This document shows, piece after piece, positions 1-7,450 of a stretch of DNA of 64,000 bases; positions within the stretch are counted from its first letter, which is position 1; each line of letters opens with the position of its first letter. This stretch comes from a virus, in the IMG/VR virus record IMGVR_UViG_3300025881_000985, positions 1 to 64,000 of that record; one strand, 5' to 3'. The position numbers were made by a program, and so were the translations under genes. The notes under the pieces are model-generated. The model was not told the DNA's origin. It worked only from the letters and a program-made list of their open reading frames with translations, and did not search any database.

Positions 1-626
1 GTCCAGTAATTCAAGCGGCGGTACAACAAGCTGACTCACTTAAAGCAACAGCAGATAGATCTTCGCCTCCTGGAGAGATTGAAGATCCAGTGCCTGAAGA
101 AATGAGCGGTGCCAGCGATGAAGAAATTGACAAAGTTGCAGTAAGAGGAACTGAAAGTAAGTTCTTATCAGCACCAGCTTTAACTGAATCTCAGATACGT
201 GTACTATTTCATCAAGTAGCATTCTTGTCTGAATCAGAACAACTTGATGAAATTAGTCTTGGTGCTATTACTACTAAAGCAAAACAAATTGCCGCCAAAG
301 GTATGCAAAAAGCCGCAGACGTCGGCAAGAATATGACTACTCGTGTTACTGCTCAGAAGTTGCAAAAAGCCTGGGAGAAAGCTGGTAAGCCAGAAGATTC
401 TGCAGAGATAGCAAAAATATTAAGCAAGAACAAAGTATCACAAGAAGTTAGTACAAAAGCATTTACTGATGCAGGAATTGAAGTACCACCTATTCCAGAG
501 CCAGAAGAAGACTCAAACATTGATGTTGATAAAATTATTGACTGGGTTAACAAGCAATCCAAAGAAATTAAAGCAGATATTATATCAGTTGTTAAGTCAG
601 CAGATGAAAAGTTAGCAGGCGCCTAA
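1..626 (+). CDS. Hypothetical alpha-helical protein, 5' end outside the window
   Basis: The frame is open from base 3, so the gene enters from the left and 207 residues are visible. A GTG at 90 could be an internal start, but the upstream frame reads as protein (Pro/Ala/Gln-rich), so I treat it as partial. The visible part is hydrophilic, Lys/Ala-rich and helical, with a Pro-Glu-Pro linker near the last third. There is no membrane segment and no catalytic motif that I recognise. It ends one base before the nucleotidyltransferase gene at 628 and is probably co-transcribed with it. Function unknown; a virion-associated role is inferred only from context. Confidence 0.6.
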   Translation, partial: PVIQAAVQQADSLKATADRSSPPGEIEDPVPEEMSGASDEEIDKVAVRGTESKFLSAPALTESQIRVLFHQVAFLSESEQLDEISLGAITTKAKQIAAKGMQKAADVGKNMTTRVTAQKLQKAWEKAGKPEDSAEIAKILSKNKVSQEVSTKAFTDAGIEVPPIPEPEEDSNIDVDKIIDWVNKQSKEIKADIISVVKSADEKLAGA

Positions 627-627
627 A

Positions 628-1359
628 ATGAAATTAAAAGAAGGCGGAAATATATTTAAAGATCCAACTACTAAAAAACCGTTTACTCAACGTATTAATC
701 GTGCTGATGTTACACCCACTGTCCAGTGGTTAGAGAACTTAACTGGTTTAAGCCTAGTAGACAACATGCTTGGAACAACAGGTAAAAAAGAAACATCAGG
801 TGATTTAGATCTTGCTGTTGATGTAAGCAAAATTGATAAACAAACACTTATTGATGTGTTACTGAAAAAAGGCGTTGATAAAGCAGATATTAAAAAGAGT
901 GGCGACAGTGTTCATCACAAAACACCTATCAATGGTGATCCGGCTAATGGTTATGTTCAGACTGATTTTATGTTTGGTGATCCAAAATGGCAAAGTTTTA
1001 GTCTACAAGGCGGAGCCGAAGGCAGTGACTTTAAAGGACTACACAGACACATATTGTTGGCTAGTATTGCTAAAGCACTAGGATACAAATGGAGTTACAA
1101 AAACGGACTTATTAATAGAGCCGATAACATGCCTGTAGAAGGTGGCAAATCTACCGCAGGAATTAGTAAACATTTAGGTATTCCAGCTGGTAAACTAAAC
1201 AGTGTAGAAGATATAGTTGATGCTATTAAAGGTCGTCCTGATTACAATATGCTGGTCGTTGATGCTCGTGAAGGATTTTCAAGAGATAATTTAACACTTC
1301 CTGAATCAGCTGAGTCGGCGCCAGTAGGAACACAGGCTTGGTTTAGGAAGTTTATGTAA
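628..1359 (+). CDS. Nucleotidyltransferase-fold protein
   Basis: 243 residues. Around residues 55-65 it carries a T-S-G-D-L-D-L-A-V-D stretch, which fits the G-[S/D]-x-D-x-D signature of minimal nucleotidyltransferases (pol-beta superfamily). A second acidic cluster, the T-D-F-M-F motif near 110, could supply the third carboxylate. The substrate is unknown. The protein begins M-K-L-K-E, a pattern shared by several proteins in this window. Its stop overlaps the ATG of the next gene (TAATG), so the two are translationally coupled; the partner has a ligase-like KxDG motif. The fold call rests on motifs only. Confidence 0.6.
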   Translation: MKLKEGGNIFKDPTTKKPFTQRINRADVTPTVQWLENLTGLSLVDNMLGTTGKKETSGDLDLAVDVSKIDKQTLIDVLLKKGVDKADIKKSGDSVHHKTPINGDPANGYVQTDFMFGDPKWQSFSLQGGAEGSDFKGLHRHILLASIAKALGYKWSYKNGLINRADNMPVEGGKSTAGISKHLGIPAGKLNSVEDIVDAIKGRPDYNMLVVDAREGFSRDNLTLPESAESAPVGTQAWFRKFM

Positions 1360-2405
1360 TGGATTTATTTGAATTCTTAAATGAGGACGGTCCTCGTATT
1401 GCACATCCTGAAGATGCTATATTCCAAGGTTCAGCAAGAGCCGCCAATTACTTAGAAGCATTACTAGATGTAATTGAAGACCCAGGTAGTGTTAGTATTA
1501 AATGGGACGGCGGTGTTGCATTGTATTTTGGAAACAGAGAAGGCAAGTTTGTAATAACAGACAAGTATATGCCAGCTAAAGGTTTTTTTGCAACCAGCCC
1601 AGATGAATGGCGTCAGTATGATAAAGATAGAGGTGCTGACAGAGGAAACTTATATACACAAGTTGAAACAGTATGGCCAGGATTAAAAGCCGCAGTTGGA
1701 AGTACCGACGGATTATTTAAAAGTGATCTAATGTGGGTAGGACAACTCAAACCAATTGAAGGTCGTTATGTATTTAAACCCACCACAGTAGAATATCGTG
1801 TTCCTGTTAACAGCAACATTGGTAAAGTTATTGCTGGACGAGTAGCAGGCGTAGCAGTACATAGTTTTAATGATGCACCATGGGACGGAAAATCCGGACT
1901 TGATCAAGGTGCAAGTGATGTGGCAATACTAAGTCCTACAGCAGGAATTCAATTCAGTTTAAAGAACCCAGTTAAACTAGTAGGAGCCGCTAAAAAGGCT
2001 GTACAAGGTGAAGGCAAACTAGCTGATGAGTTTTTACAAGGAATGGCCAAAGTAGCTCAATCAGCATTGCAAAAGTTTATGAATCATCAAATTACAAAAC
2101 AAACAAGTGATCCACTTGAGAAATGGCTTGAAACCAATGTAAGTGGAAAACAATTACATTTCCTAACCAATCCAGACGATGGATATCTACATGCTCATGA
2201 AGATGGACTTAAAGCACTATACAATATATGGAATAGTATATACAGATTAAAAGCACATCTTGCATTACAATTAGAGCAACAAGTTAGCGGTTTTGAACAG
2301 TGGACCGGTGGAAAACAAGAAGGCGAAGGCTTTGTTTTTAACAGTAAACACGGTTTAGTTAAAATTGTTAACAGAGAAGGCTTTGGAGCCGCACATTTTA
2401 ACTAA
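1359..2405 (+). CDS. KxDG ligase/nucleotidyltransferase-like protein (similar to a cyanophage family)
   Basis: 348 residues. Residues 48-53 read I-K-W-D-G-G, resembling motif I (KxDG) of covalent nucleotidyltransferases such as RNA/DNA ligases. F-S-L-K-N-P near residue 200 could be motif V. The usual Arg after KxDG is absent, so activity is uncertain. The first residues are M-D-L-F-E-F-L-N-E-D, which resembles the T4 capsid-targeting N-terminus followed by an LxE prohead-protease site. The gene is coupled to the upstream nucleotidyltransferase. I recognise it as a conserved protein of T4-like marine phages of unknown function; the ligase link is my inference. Confidence 0.55.
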   Translation: MDLFEFLNEDGPRIAHPEDAIFQGSARAANYLEALLDVIEDPGSVSIKWDGGVALYFGNREGKFVITDKYMPAKGFFATSPDEWRQYDKDRGADRGNLYTQVETVWPGLKAAVGSTDGLFKSDLMWVGQLKPIEGRYVFKPTTVEYRVPVNSNIGKVIAGRVAGVAVHSFNDAPWDGKSGLDQGASDVAILSPTAGIQFSLKNPVKLVGAAKKAVQGEGKLADEFLQGMAKVAQSALQKFMNHQITKQTSDPLEKWLETNVSGKQLHFLTNPDDGYLHAHEDGLKALYNIWNSIYRLKAHLALQLEQQVSGFEQWTGGKQEGEGFVFNSKHGLVKIVNREGFGAAHFN

Positions 2406-2432
2406 TATTATTATCGCTTTTTAATTAAAAAA

Positions 2433-2440
2433 GATAAATA
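2433..2440 (+). promoter_or_regulatory. T4-type late promoter box GATAAATA
   Basis: One mismatch from the T4 late consensus TATAAATA. It lies 50 nt upstream of the 2491 gene, which has a good Shine-Dalgarno (AAGGAG). It is consistent with late expression of a virion protein. Confidence 0.6.
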
Positions 2441-2490
2441 AATGCATAGTAGACCATGCAGGTTTACACCGCATTTTAAGGAGAAATCAA

Positions 2491-2826
2491 ATGCCAGCAG
2501 TAACAAGAGCAAATGGCCTAGGACATGCACATGAAACATTGTATGCAACAGGTTCACATTCAGCATTCGTAATTGACGCAGGTGCATCACTAGCAACTGA
2601 AGGCGGAATTGGTGGAGCAATCGAAGCTCTAGCACAACACCTTGGTTCAGCTTGTGTACTTTTCGATTCAGAAGGTACAGCAGGAGCAGTTTCAGTAGTA
2701 ATGGACGGTCATGCCGTTTCAGCCGCTGATCTACAAGTTAGCATCCGTGCAATGGGAACAGTAAGTGGTTATGACTTCAGTGGCGCAACAGTCACCGAAG
2801 GTGGAGCAATTACAGTTGCCGCGTAA
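2491..2826 (+). CDS. Small Gly/Ala-rich probable virion protein
   Basis: 111 residues, rich in Gly, Ala, Ser and Val, with no charged patches, signal peptide or membrane segment. Such composition is common in phage decoration or fibre-type proteins. It has its own late promoter box, a strong AAGGAG ribosome site 9 nt before the ATG, and a strong terminator directly downstream. It is therefore a single-gene late transcript, as expected for an abundant structural protein. The specific role is unknown. Confidence 0.6.
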   Translation: MPAVTRANGLGHAHETLYATGSHSAFVIDAGASLATEGGIGGAIEALAQHLGSACVLFDSEGTAGAVSVVMDGHAVSAADLQVSIRAMGTVSGYDFSGATVTEGGAITVAA

Positions 2827-2850
2827 TTAATTTACGAAGCAAACAATTTA

Positions 2851-2879
2851 AAAGGGCTACTTTTGGTAGCCCTTTTTTT
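2851..2879 (+). terminator. Rho-independent terminator
   Basis: Perfect 10-bp stem (2851-2860 with 2866-2875), 5-nt loop, followed by a T run. It ends the single-gene transcript from 2433. Confidence 0.9.
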
Positions 2880-2896
2880 GTGACATAAGTACTAGC

Positions 2897-3349
2897 ATGG
2901 AACAGAGAATCTATAATTATTCGCTTATGACATTGGTTGATATTACAAAAACAAACCAAGTACACAACAGTGAAAACAATGATGATCTAAAACGCAATCA
3001 ACATAGAAACTATCAAACTATGTTGCAAACACTTGGTTTACGCACACAACCTACAATCAAAGGTGATGTTAAAATGACCAATGGCGAATTCCCTCGACCT
3101 GATTTTGGTGAAAGCTATAACGGTATACACAATATATGGCAAGTAAACTTTAGTGTTGAACAACCAGAAGCATTCTCTGATATAGAACAAAATCCAATTG
3201 GTTTATTAGAAGAAGACTTTGATCAAGTACCAATTGTTAGTATGCTAAACGAAACGGCTAGATTTATTTTACCTTGCTTCTTTAGTTATGGACCATTAAA
3301 GAACATACATTTCTATTATGAGTACTTTGATAGAGACTTACACAACTAA
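2897..3349 (+). CDS. Hypothetical protein
   Basis: 150 residues, soluble, no signal peptide. It is rich in aromatic residues toward the C-terminus, including a Cys-Phe-Phe stretch. The ATG at 2897 follows the terminator by 17 nt, and no clear Shine-Dalgarno or promoter is visible before it. The family resembles uncharacterised proteins of marine T4-like phages; a tail or neck role is possible but not shown by the sequence. Confidence 0.6.
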   Translation: MEQRIYNYSLMTLVDITKTNQVHNSENNDDLKRNQHRNYQTMLQTLGLRTQPTIKGDVKMTNGEFPRPDFGESYNGIHNIWQVNFSVEQPEAFSDIEQNPIGLLEEDFDQVPIVSMLNETARFILPCFFSYGPLKNIHFYYEYFDRDLHN

Positions 3350-3405
3350 ACCAAAAACATATACTATTAAAATATTTGCACAAGCAGGTAAATAATAGTT
3401 ACAAA

Positions 3406-3435
3406 GGCACACTTAGGCACACTTAGGCTCACTAT
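3406..3435. repeat. Short tandem repeat, GGCACACTTA x2 plus a degenerate third copy
   Basis: Two exact 10-bp units (3406-3415, 3416-3425) and a third, GGCTCACTAT. They sit in the 134-bp intergenic stretch before the 3484 gene, just downstream of a GTAAATAA late-like box (3387-3394). Confidence 0.7.
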
Positions 3436-3483
3436 ATTAAACGGTAGTTAAAAGCTATATTTAGAAGAATTTAGGAGAGCCCA

Positions 3484-3753
3484 GTGCCTGCAACGTCTAC
3501 ATCCATTGAAAAAACAAACCTAGAAGCTCATGTTGAACTCTGTGCCGAGCGATATGACGCACTAGAAGACAAGTTAGACAATTTAGATAGACGTATTGAA
3601 AAAATCGACGATGGCGTCGAAGATATTAAAAAAGCCATAGCAAAGAATTCCATAGGTGCCCATAGCCAACTTATTAAGATTGGAACCGCACTATTTGCCG
3701 TACTACTCACAGCATGTATCGGCCTCACAGTAAATTTGATAATGTCGAACTGA
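3484..3753 (+). CDS. Coiled-coil protein with C-terminal membrane anchor
   Basis: 89 residues, GTG start chosen because AGGAG lies 6 nt upstream. Residues 15-50 form a heptad-like coiled coil (repeated Leu/Ile with Asp/Lys). Residues 62-86 are a hydrophobic transmembrane segment. This arrangement is like XhlA-type holin-associated proteins. A lysis-accessory or membrane-tethering role is therefore plausible, but I see no proof. Confidence 0.6.
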   Translation: MPATSTSIEKTNLEAHVELCAERYDALEDKLDNLDRRIEKIDDGVEDIKKAIAKNSIGAHSQLIKIGTALFAVLLTACIGLTVNLIMSN

Positions 3754-3757
3754 TATT

Positions 3758-3964
3758 ATGAAGATTGAAGAATTACTTAATCATATCACTGTCCCTGTCA
3801 CTAACGAAGAGGCAGATGTATTAGCACAATTTAACGGTAGTGCTAAACGTAAACGCGACTTTAATGAACGCGAACAGGTTGTTGTAAACCAGTTAATCAA
3901 CAAAGATATCTTAATGAGGCAAAACACAAATGGAATTATCGAGTATTCAAAAAAACGCAAATAG
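3758..3964 (+). CDS. Small hypothetical protein
   Basis: 68 residues, starting M-K-I-E-E and ending with a Lys/Arg-rich tail. It has a helix-rich, DNA-binding-like composition but no clear HTH. It lies 4 nt after the membrane protein gene and overlaps the following gene by 35 nt in another frame. Function unknown. Confidence 0.55.
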   Translation: MKIEELLNHITVPVTNEEADVLAQFNGSAKRKRDFNEREQVVVNQLINKDILMRQNTNGIIEYSKKRK

Positions 3965-4472
3965 ATCCGAACTCTTTAAGCAGTTAGATATATTTGCTGA
4001 GTTAAATGCATCTAAAGTTGCGTTATGGCAGAAACAAGAAACTGATCGTCTTTTAGACGACCCGGATAATGTCTATATTATCCCTGTTAAGAATGGATTT
4101 AAAGTAGGAAGGTCAGCAGTATACGAAAAACCAATTGGTTGGGTAGTTACTTGCAAATCACAAAAGAAGAAGCCATTTGAATTCAACACCAAGAACCAAG
4201 CATTATTGTATGCTGTATTGACAGAAAAAGGATATGACAAAGAAGCAGACGAGTATAAACAAGCCTTTTTACAAGTACAAAAGCATGTCACTGATATACA
4301 GTTTTATAAACATAATATAAAGGCGGCATGTAATAAGAAAGATTATTTTAAACAAGAAGCACTTGAAAATAGGCTAGATGATAGTATGTATAGACTGGAA
4401 CTTGCTAAAAATAACTTCGAAAAATCAATTAAGTCGGCTAAATACATAAAACTTAGGGATAACGAAAAATGA
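3930..4472 (+). CDS. Hypothetical protein, probably virion-assembly cluster
   Basis: 180 residues, soluble, basic, helical in the C-terminal half. The start at 3930 lies inside the preceding gene and the stop overlaps the next start by 4 nt (ATGA). This suggests a tightly coupled operon from 3758 to 5779. No recognised motif. Confidence 0.55.
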   Translation: MELSSIQKNANRSELFKQLDIFAELNASKVALWQKQETDRLLDDPDNVYIIPVKNGFKVGRSAVYEKPIGWVVTCKSQKKKPFEFNTKNQALLYAVLTEKGYDKEADEYKQAFLQVQKHVTDIQFYKHNIKAACNKKDYFKQEALENRLDDSMYRLELAKNNFEKSIKSAKYIKLRDNEK

Positions 4473-5209
4473 AAATATCAGAAATAGGTTTAACTACCTC
4501 AAAAGAAAAAGTTAATAAGGTAATTGAATCTCGCTTTGGAGCGAAGATCGATTATTCCTCTCTCACTGTTGAAAAAGCACAGTCTATTATAGAGGGGCTA
4601 ACATCAAGTCTAGCTAAGTTTAATAACAGCCACAATACTCATGTCGCTCACAAGAATCCTAAGTATGTAGAATGCTTTATGATTAAAGAAGGTTTGACTG
4701 CTTGGTTAAAAGAACATCACCAAAAAGATGAAGACGGTAATGTTATTCCACACAAGGAAGAAAAAGTTGTTCTTGAAAGCGAAACAGCCCAAGCAGAAGC
4801 AGTTCTAGCTGGTAGAGATATGGTTGATTCAGTGCAAGACATGATGGAAAAGATTGGCAGAATGCAAAACGAACAAATGCCAGCATTACTTGATTCAATA
4901 CATGATCAGATAAGTGCAGAACAAGCAGAAGCATTTAAAACAGCAGTTGATCCAGTACTAGCAGGATTAGAAGAACAATTACGTACTGGGCGTGAAACGT
5001 TGGATGGTGCGGCTCGTTCATTGGCAGGTGAAGAAGTTGCAGGCGCAATGGATATGCCAGCCGAAGAACCAGCAGTTGATCCCGAAGCACCAGCTGAAGA
5101 ACCAGCCGCTGATGCAGATGCAAGTGCAGAAGCCCCAGCAGACGATTTTGAAGCAACTGATGCCGCCGCTGGCGGTGAAGAAGATGCCGGTAGAGAAGAA
5201 AGAGTCTAA
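4469..5209 (+). CDS. Acidic prohead core/scaffold-like protein
   Basis: 246 residues. N-terminal M-K-I-S-E; residues 1-100 are mixed helical; residues 100-180 are rich in Glu/Gln/Ala and probably coiled coil. The last 60 residues are almost entirely Ala, Glu, Pro and Asp repeats. Low-complexity acidic tails and a processable LxE/IxE N-terminus are typical of T4-family prohead core proteins. I therefore infer a scaffold or core role, with moderate confidence. The stop overlaps the next ATG (TAATG). Confidence 0.5.
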   Translation: MKISEIGLTTSKEKVNKVIESRFGAKIDYSSLTVEKAQSIIEGLTSSLAKFNNSHNTHVAHKNPKYVECFMIKEGLTAWLKEHHQKDEDGNVIPHKEEKVVLESETAQAEAVLAGRDMVDSVQDMMEKIGRMQNEQMPALLDSIHDQISAEQAEAFKTAVDPVLAGLEEQLRTGRETLDGAARSLAGEEVAGAMDMPAEEPAVDPEAPAEEPAADADASAEAPADDFEATDAAAGGEEDAGREERV

Positions 5210-5622
5210 TGCGTTTAAATGAATTTAATACAAGAGCACTAGATCCTGACGTATTAGAAGATGATGCTGACGATCAAGGACATACTAATTTAGTAACAGC
5301 TCTTGAATTCTTGCGTCATAGAAGTCGAGACAAGATGCTACAACCCAAAGTTCGTGTTGATAGCTTGATTGAAATGGTACGCAATACTGGTGCAACGACA
5401 TTTAACCTAGAAAGTTTAACTAACGCTTTTAAGACTAATGGATCCGTTAAAGGATTGATTAAAGATATCAAAGACGACGAGCACGGTGTGAAGTATGTGT
5501 TCCTCAAAGATTTTAGTGACCTAGAAGTAGATAATGAGACTGCTATAGCATATGGCACTAAGGATGATAACCCCGATAAAGTTGTGAAACAAATGGCTAA
5601 TAGGGCTTTAAAAAATGATTAA
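5209..5622 (+). CDS. Hypothetical protein, assembly cluster
   Basis: 137 residues, starting M-R-L-N-E-F, acidic (Asp-rich at 12-25 and near the C-terminus), soluble. A conserved-looking central stretch (residues 45-100) has alternating hydrophobic residues. It is co-translated with its neighbours: its start overlaps the upstream stop and its end overlaps the next start by 8 nt. I recognise this type from marine T4-like phages, without a known function. Confidence 0.55.
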   Translation: MRLNEFNTRALDPDVLEDDADDQGHTNLVTALEFLRHRSRDKMLQPKVRVDSLIEMVRNTGATTFNLESLTNAFKTNGSVKGLIKDIKDDEHGVKYVFLKDFSDLEVDNETAIAYGTKDDNPDKVVKQMANRALKND

Positions 5623-5779
5623 TTGGATTAAAAACAGAGTAATGGAACGTACTTCATGGGACGGCGGCGCATTAATTGCAGTCGGACTAGTTGTGCTATT
5701 TCTTGGACCATTTGCAAAATGGGCGGCTTATGCGGCTATTGCTTATGGTGCTTGGACTATGTGGAAAAAAGAAGACTAA
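5615..5779 (+). CDS. Small membrane protein (54 aa)
   Basis: ATG at 5615 overlaps the end of the previous gene. It encodes 54 residues: a basic amphipathic start (M-I-N-W-I-K-N-R), then about 30 hydrophobic residues with Gly/Ala (one or two membrane passes), then a K-K-E-D tail. The overlap and frame suggest translational coupling. Similar short membrane proteins occur in marine T4-like phages. Function unknown. Confidence 0.65.
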   Translation: MINWIKNRVMERTSWDGGALIAVGLVVLFLGPFAKWAAYAAIAYGAWTMWKKED

Positions 5780-5860
5780 TATCTTTTGCACATGGTTTAT
5801 GGGGTTCCATCCCCGTACCGGCTAGAACCCGGATTGGACTACTATTATAGGAGAAAACAA

Positions 5861-6271
5861 ATGGGAAGACCACTAAATAAAAAGTTCTTTGGAACACCAA
5901 CCCCAGCAGGAAATGAAATTAAAGTTCAGTTCCATAACGGAACAGGTTCTGTTGCTGGATGGATTATTAAACAGGTTGGAGCAAAACGCTTTAAAGTTAC
6001 TGATGGTTCAGAAATTAAAGTCTGTTCATTGGTTGATAAAGCTTCAGCGGCTATTGCCGCAGGTGAAATGACTATCACTATCAATGATGGTGGTACGGCA
6101 AGACAAGTTACTAAGATTGCCGCTAAGAAAGTTACACTTGACACTGGTACAACAATTAACTGGGACTTTACAGGAACAGGTGATGTTGTCGAAATGGAAG
6201 AAGCTGGCGATGATGCTACTATTGACGCCATAGGCACAGACGAAGATGACTTCGAAGGTGATGACGTCTAA
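5861..6271 (+). CDS. Probable virion structural protein
   Basis: 136 residues from the ATG at 5861, chosen over an in-frame ATG at 5786 because AGGAG lies 10 nt before 5861 and the protein then begins M-G-R-P-L-N-K-K-F-F-G, a familiar start for marine phage structural proteins. The body is beta-rich (alternating Val/Thr/Lys) and the last 25 residues are acidic. A strong terminator follows, making this the last gene of the 3.5-6.3 kb transcript. The exact role is unknown. Confidence 0.6.
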   Translation: MGRPLNKKFFGTPTPAGNEIKVQFHNGTGSVAGWIIKQVGAKRFKVTDGSEIKVCSLVDKASAAIAAGEMTITINDGGTARQVTKIAAKKVTLDTGTTINWDFTGTGDVVEMEEAGDDATIDAIGTDEDDFEGDDV

Positions 6272-6297
6272 ATCTTTCACTAATTTATGTGAATTTA

Positions 6298-6326
6298 GAA
6301 AGGGGGTATTTGCCCCCTTTCTTTTT
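6298..6326 (+). terminator. Rho-independent terminator
   Basis: 9-bp GC-rich stem (6298-6306 with 6313-6321), 6-nt loop, then a T run. Confidence 0.9.
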
Positions 6327-6338
6327 CCATAATTTTAC

Positions 6339-6367
6339 TTGACAAATAAATATAAAGAAGGTATAAT
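6339..6367 (+). promoter_or_regulatory. Consensus sigma70 promoter
   Basis: Perfect TTGACA (6339-6344), 17-nt spacer, perfect TATAAT (6362-6367). The ATG of the Fe-S carrier gene is at 6373, where the transcript should start, so the mRNA is predicted to be leaderless. Confidence 0.9.
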
Positions 6368-6372
6368 ACATT

Positions 6373-6696
6373 ATGATTACAGTTTCCGATAAAGCCGCTG
6401 AGAAGATTCTAGAACTAGGAGTAAAAGCACTCTTAGTTAAAGTAAAACCAAGTGGCTGTAATGGTTACAGTTATATCATAGAAGAACATACACCACAAGA
6501 TGATGAAGTTTATTATACCGATAAGAATGTTAAAATTCGAATCGCAGAAGGTAGTGAACCATTCTTATATGGCACTATGGTAGATTACATTACTAGTTCA
6601 GATGGCTTTACAACTAAGTTTGATATTGTAAGCTCACTTGAGTCTGGACGTTGTGGTTGCGGAGAAAGTTTTAACATTGATAATTCAAAAATATAA
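6373..6696 (+). CDS. A-type Fe-S cluster carrier (IscA/HesB family)
   Basis: 107 residues. It has the three cysteines that bind the cluster in this family: C29 in S-G-C-N-G, and C94/C96 in C-G-C-G near the C-terminus, with spacing close to IscA. It would deliver Fe-S clusters to apo-enzymes in the cytoplasm. It is expressed from a consensus early promoter with no Shine-Dalgarno and no leader. HesB-type genes are known auxiliary genes of marine T4-like phages. A second, different member lies at 59237. Confidence 0.85.
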   Translation: MITVSDKAAEKILELGVKALLVKVKPSGCNGYSYIIEEHTPQDDEVYYTDKNVKIRIAEGSEPFLYGTMVDYITSSDGFTTKFDIVSSLESGRCGCGESFNIDNSKI

Positions 6697-7405
6697 TTAC
6701 ACTGATTGCGGTAGAGAAAACATTAACGGCAAACGCCATTACTGTCTGCCCGACGGATCAAAAGCACCTAGTGTTACCACAGTACTAGATCTCACTAAAC
6801 CTGAAGAAAAGAAAAAAGCATTAATGCAATGGCGCAAACGTGTGGGCGAACAACGAGCACAACAAATTGTTACTGAAGCCGCAAACCGCGGAACTTCAAT
6901 GCACAAATACCTTGAAGAGTATTGTATTGACGGTAAACTTAGAGATATGCCATCTAATCCATTTCATAAACCACCGTATCGCATGGCTGAAGTTATTGTT
7001 CGTGAAGGTATGTCAAAAGTAGATGAAATATGGGGTACTGAGGTTCCTCTTTATTTTCCTGGTGTATATGCAGGAACAACAGACTTAGTTGGTATGTTTA
7101 ATAATACTCCAGCAATTATGGATTTTAAACAAACTAACAAGCCTAAGAAAGAAGAATGGATTGAAGATTATAAATTGCAAATGGCCGCATATGCATTGGC
7201 ACACAACGAAGTACACGGAACGGAAATTAATCGTGGTGTTGTATTGATGTGTGTTAAACCTGAAGTAAATGAACAAGGCCAAGTAACAAAAGAACCACAA
7301 TATCAGCAGTTCCTAGTTGAAGGAGACGAATTTACACACTGGAAGAACCAATGGTGGAAGCGTCTTGAGCAATATTACACAAAAATCTCCAACGGTGAAA
7401 TATAA
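6677..7405 (+). CDS. PD-(D/E)XK exonuclease (RecB/Cas4-like)
   Basis: About 242 residues if the TTG at 6677 is used (GGAG 12-16 nt upstream). An earlier TTG at 6638 would overlap the Fe-S carrier gene more deeply. Motifs in order: R-G-T-S-M-H near 72-77, G-T-T-D-L-V near 136-141, I-M-D-F-K-Q (the D-x-K core) near 150-155, and Y-K-L-Q-M-A-A-Y near 168-175. All belong to the RecB-like nuclease fold. Phages use such nucleases in recombination or host DNA breakdown. Start uncertain, family call firm. Confidence 0.75.
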   Translation: MIIQKYNYTDCGRENINGKRHYCLPDGSKAPSVTTVLDLTKPEEKKKALMQWRKRVGEQRAQQIVTEAANRGTSMHKYLEEYCIDGKLRDMPSNPFHKPPYRMAEVIVREGMSKVDEIWGTEVPLYFPGVYAGTTDLVGMFNNTPAIMDFKQTNKPKKEEWIEDYKLQMAAYALAHNEVHGTEINRGVVLMCVKPEVNEQGQVTKEPQYQQFLVEGDEFTHWKNQWWKRLEQYYTKISNGEI

Positions 7406-7410
7406 AAGAA

Positions 7411-7419
7411 CATAAATAG
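7411..7419 (+). promoter_or_regulatory. T4-type late promoter box CATAAATAG
   Basis: One mismatch from the late consensus, 31 nt before the ATG of the tailspike-like gene, which also has a GAGGA ribosome site. Confidence 0.6.
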
Positions 7420-7450
7420 TTTATATTAAGAGAACTGTTGAGGAACACAA

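Noticed and set aside
5786-5860. Upstream start for the 5861 gene
   Set aside because: The 5861 start has AGGAG and gives the usual M-G-R-P-L-N-K-K start.
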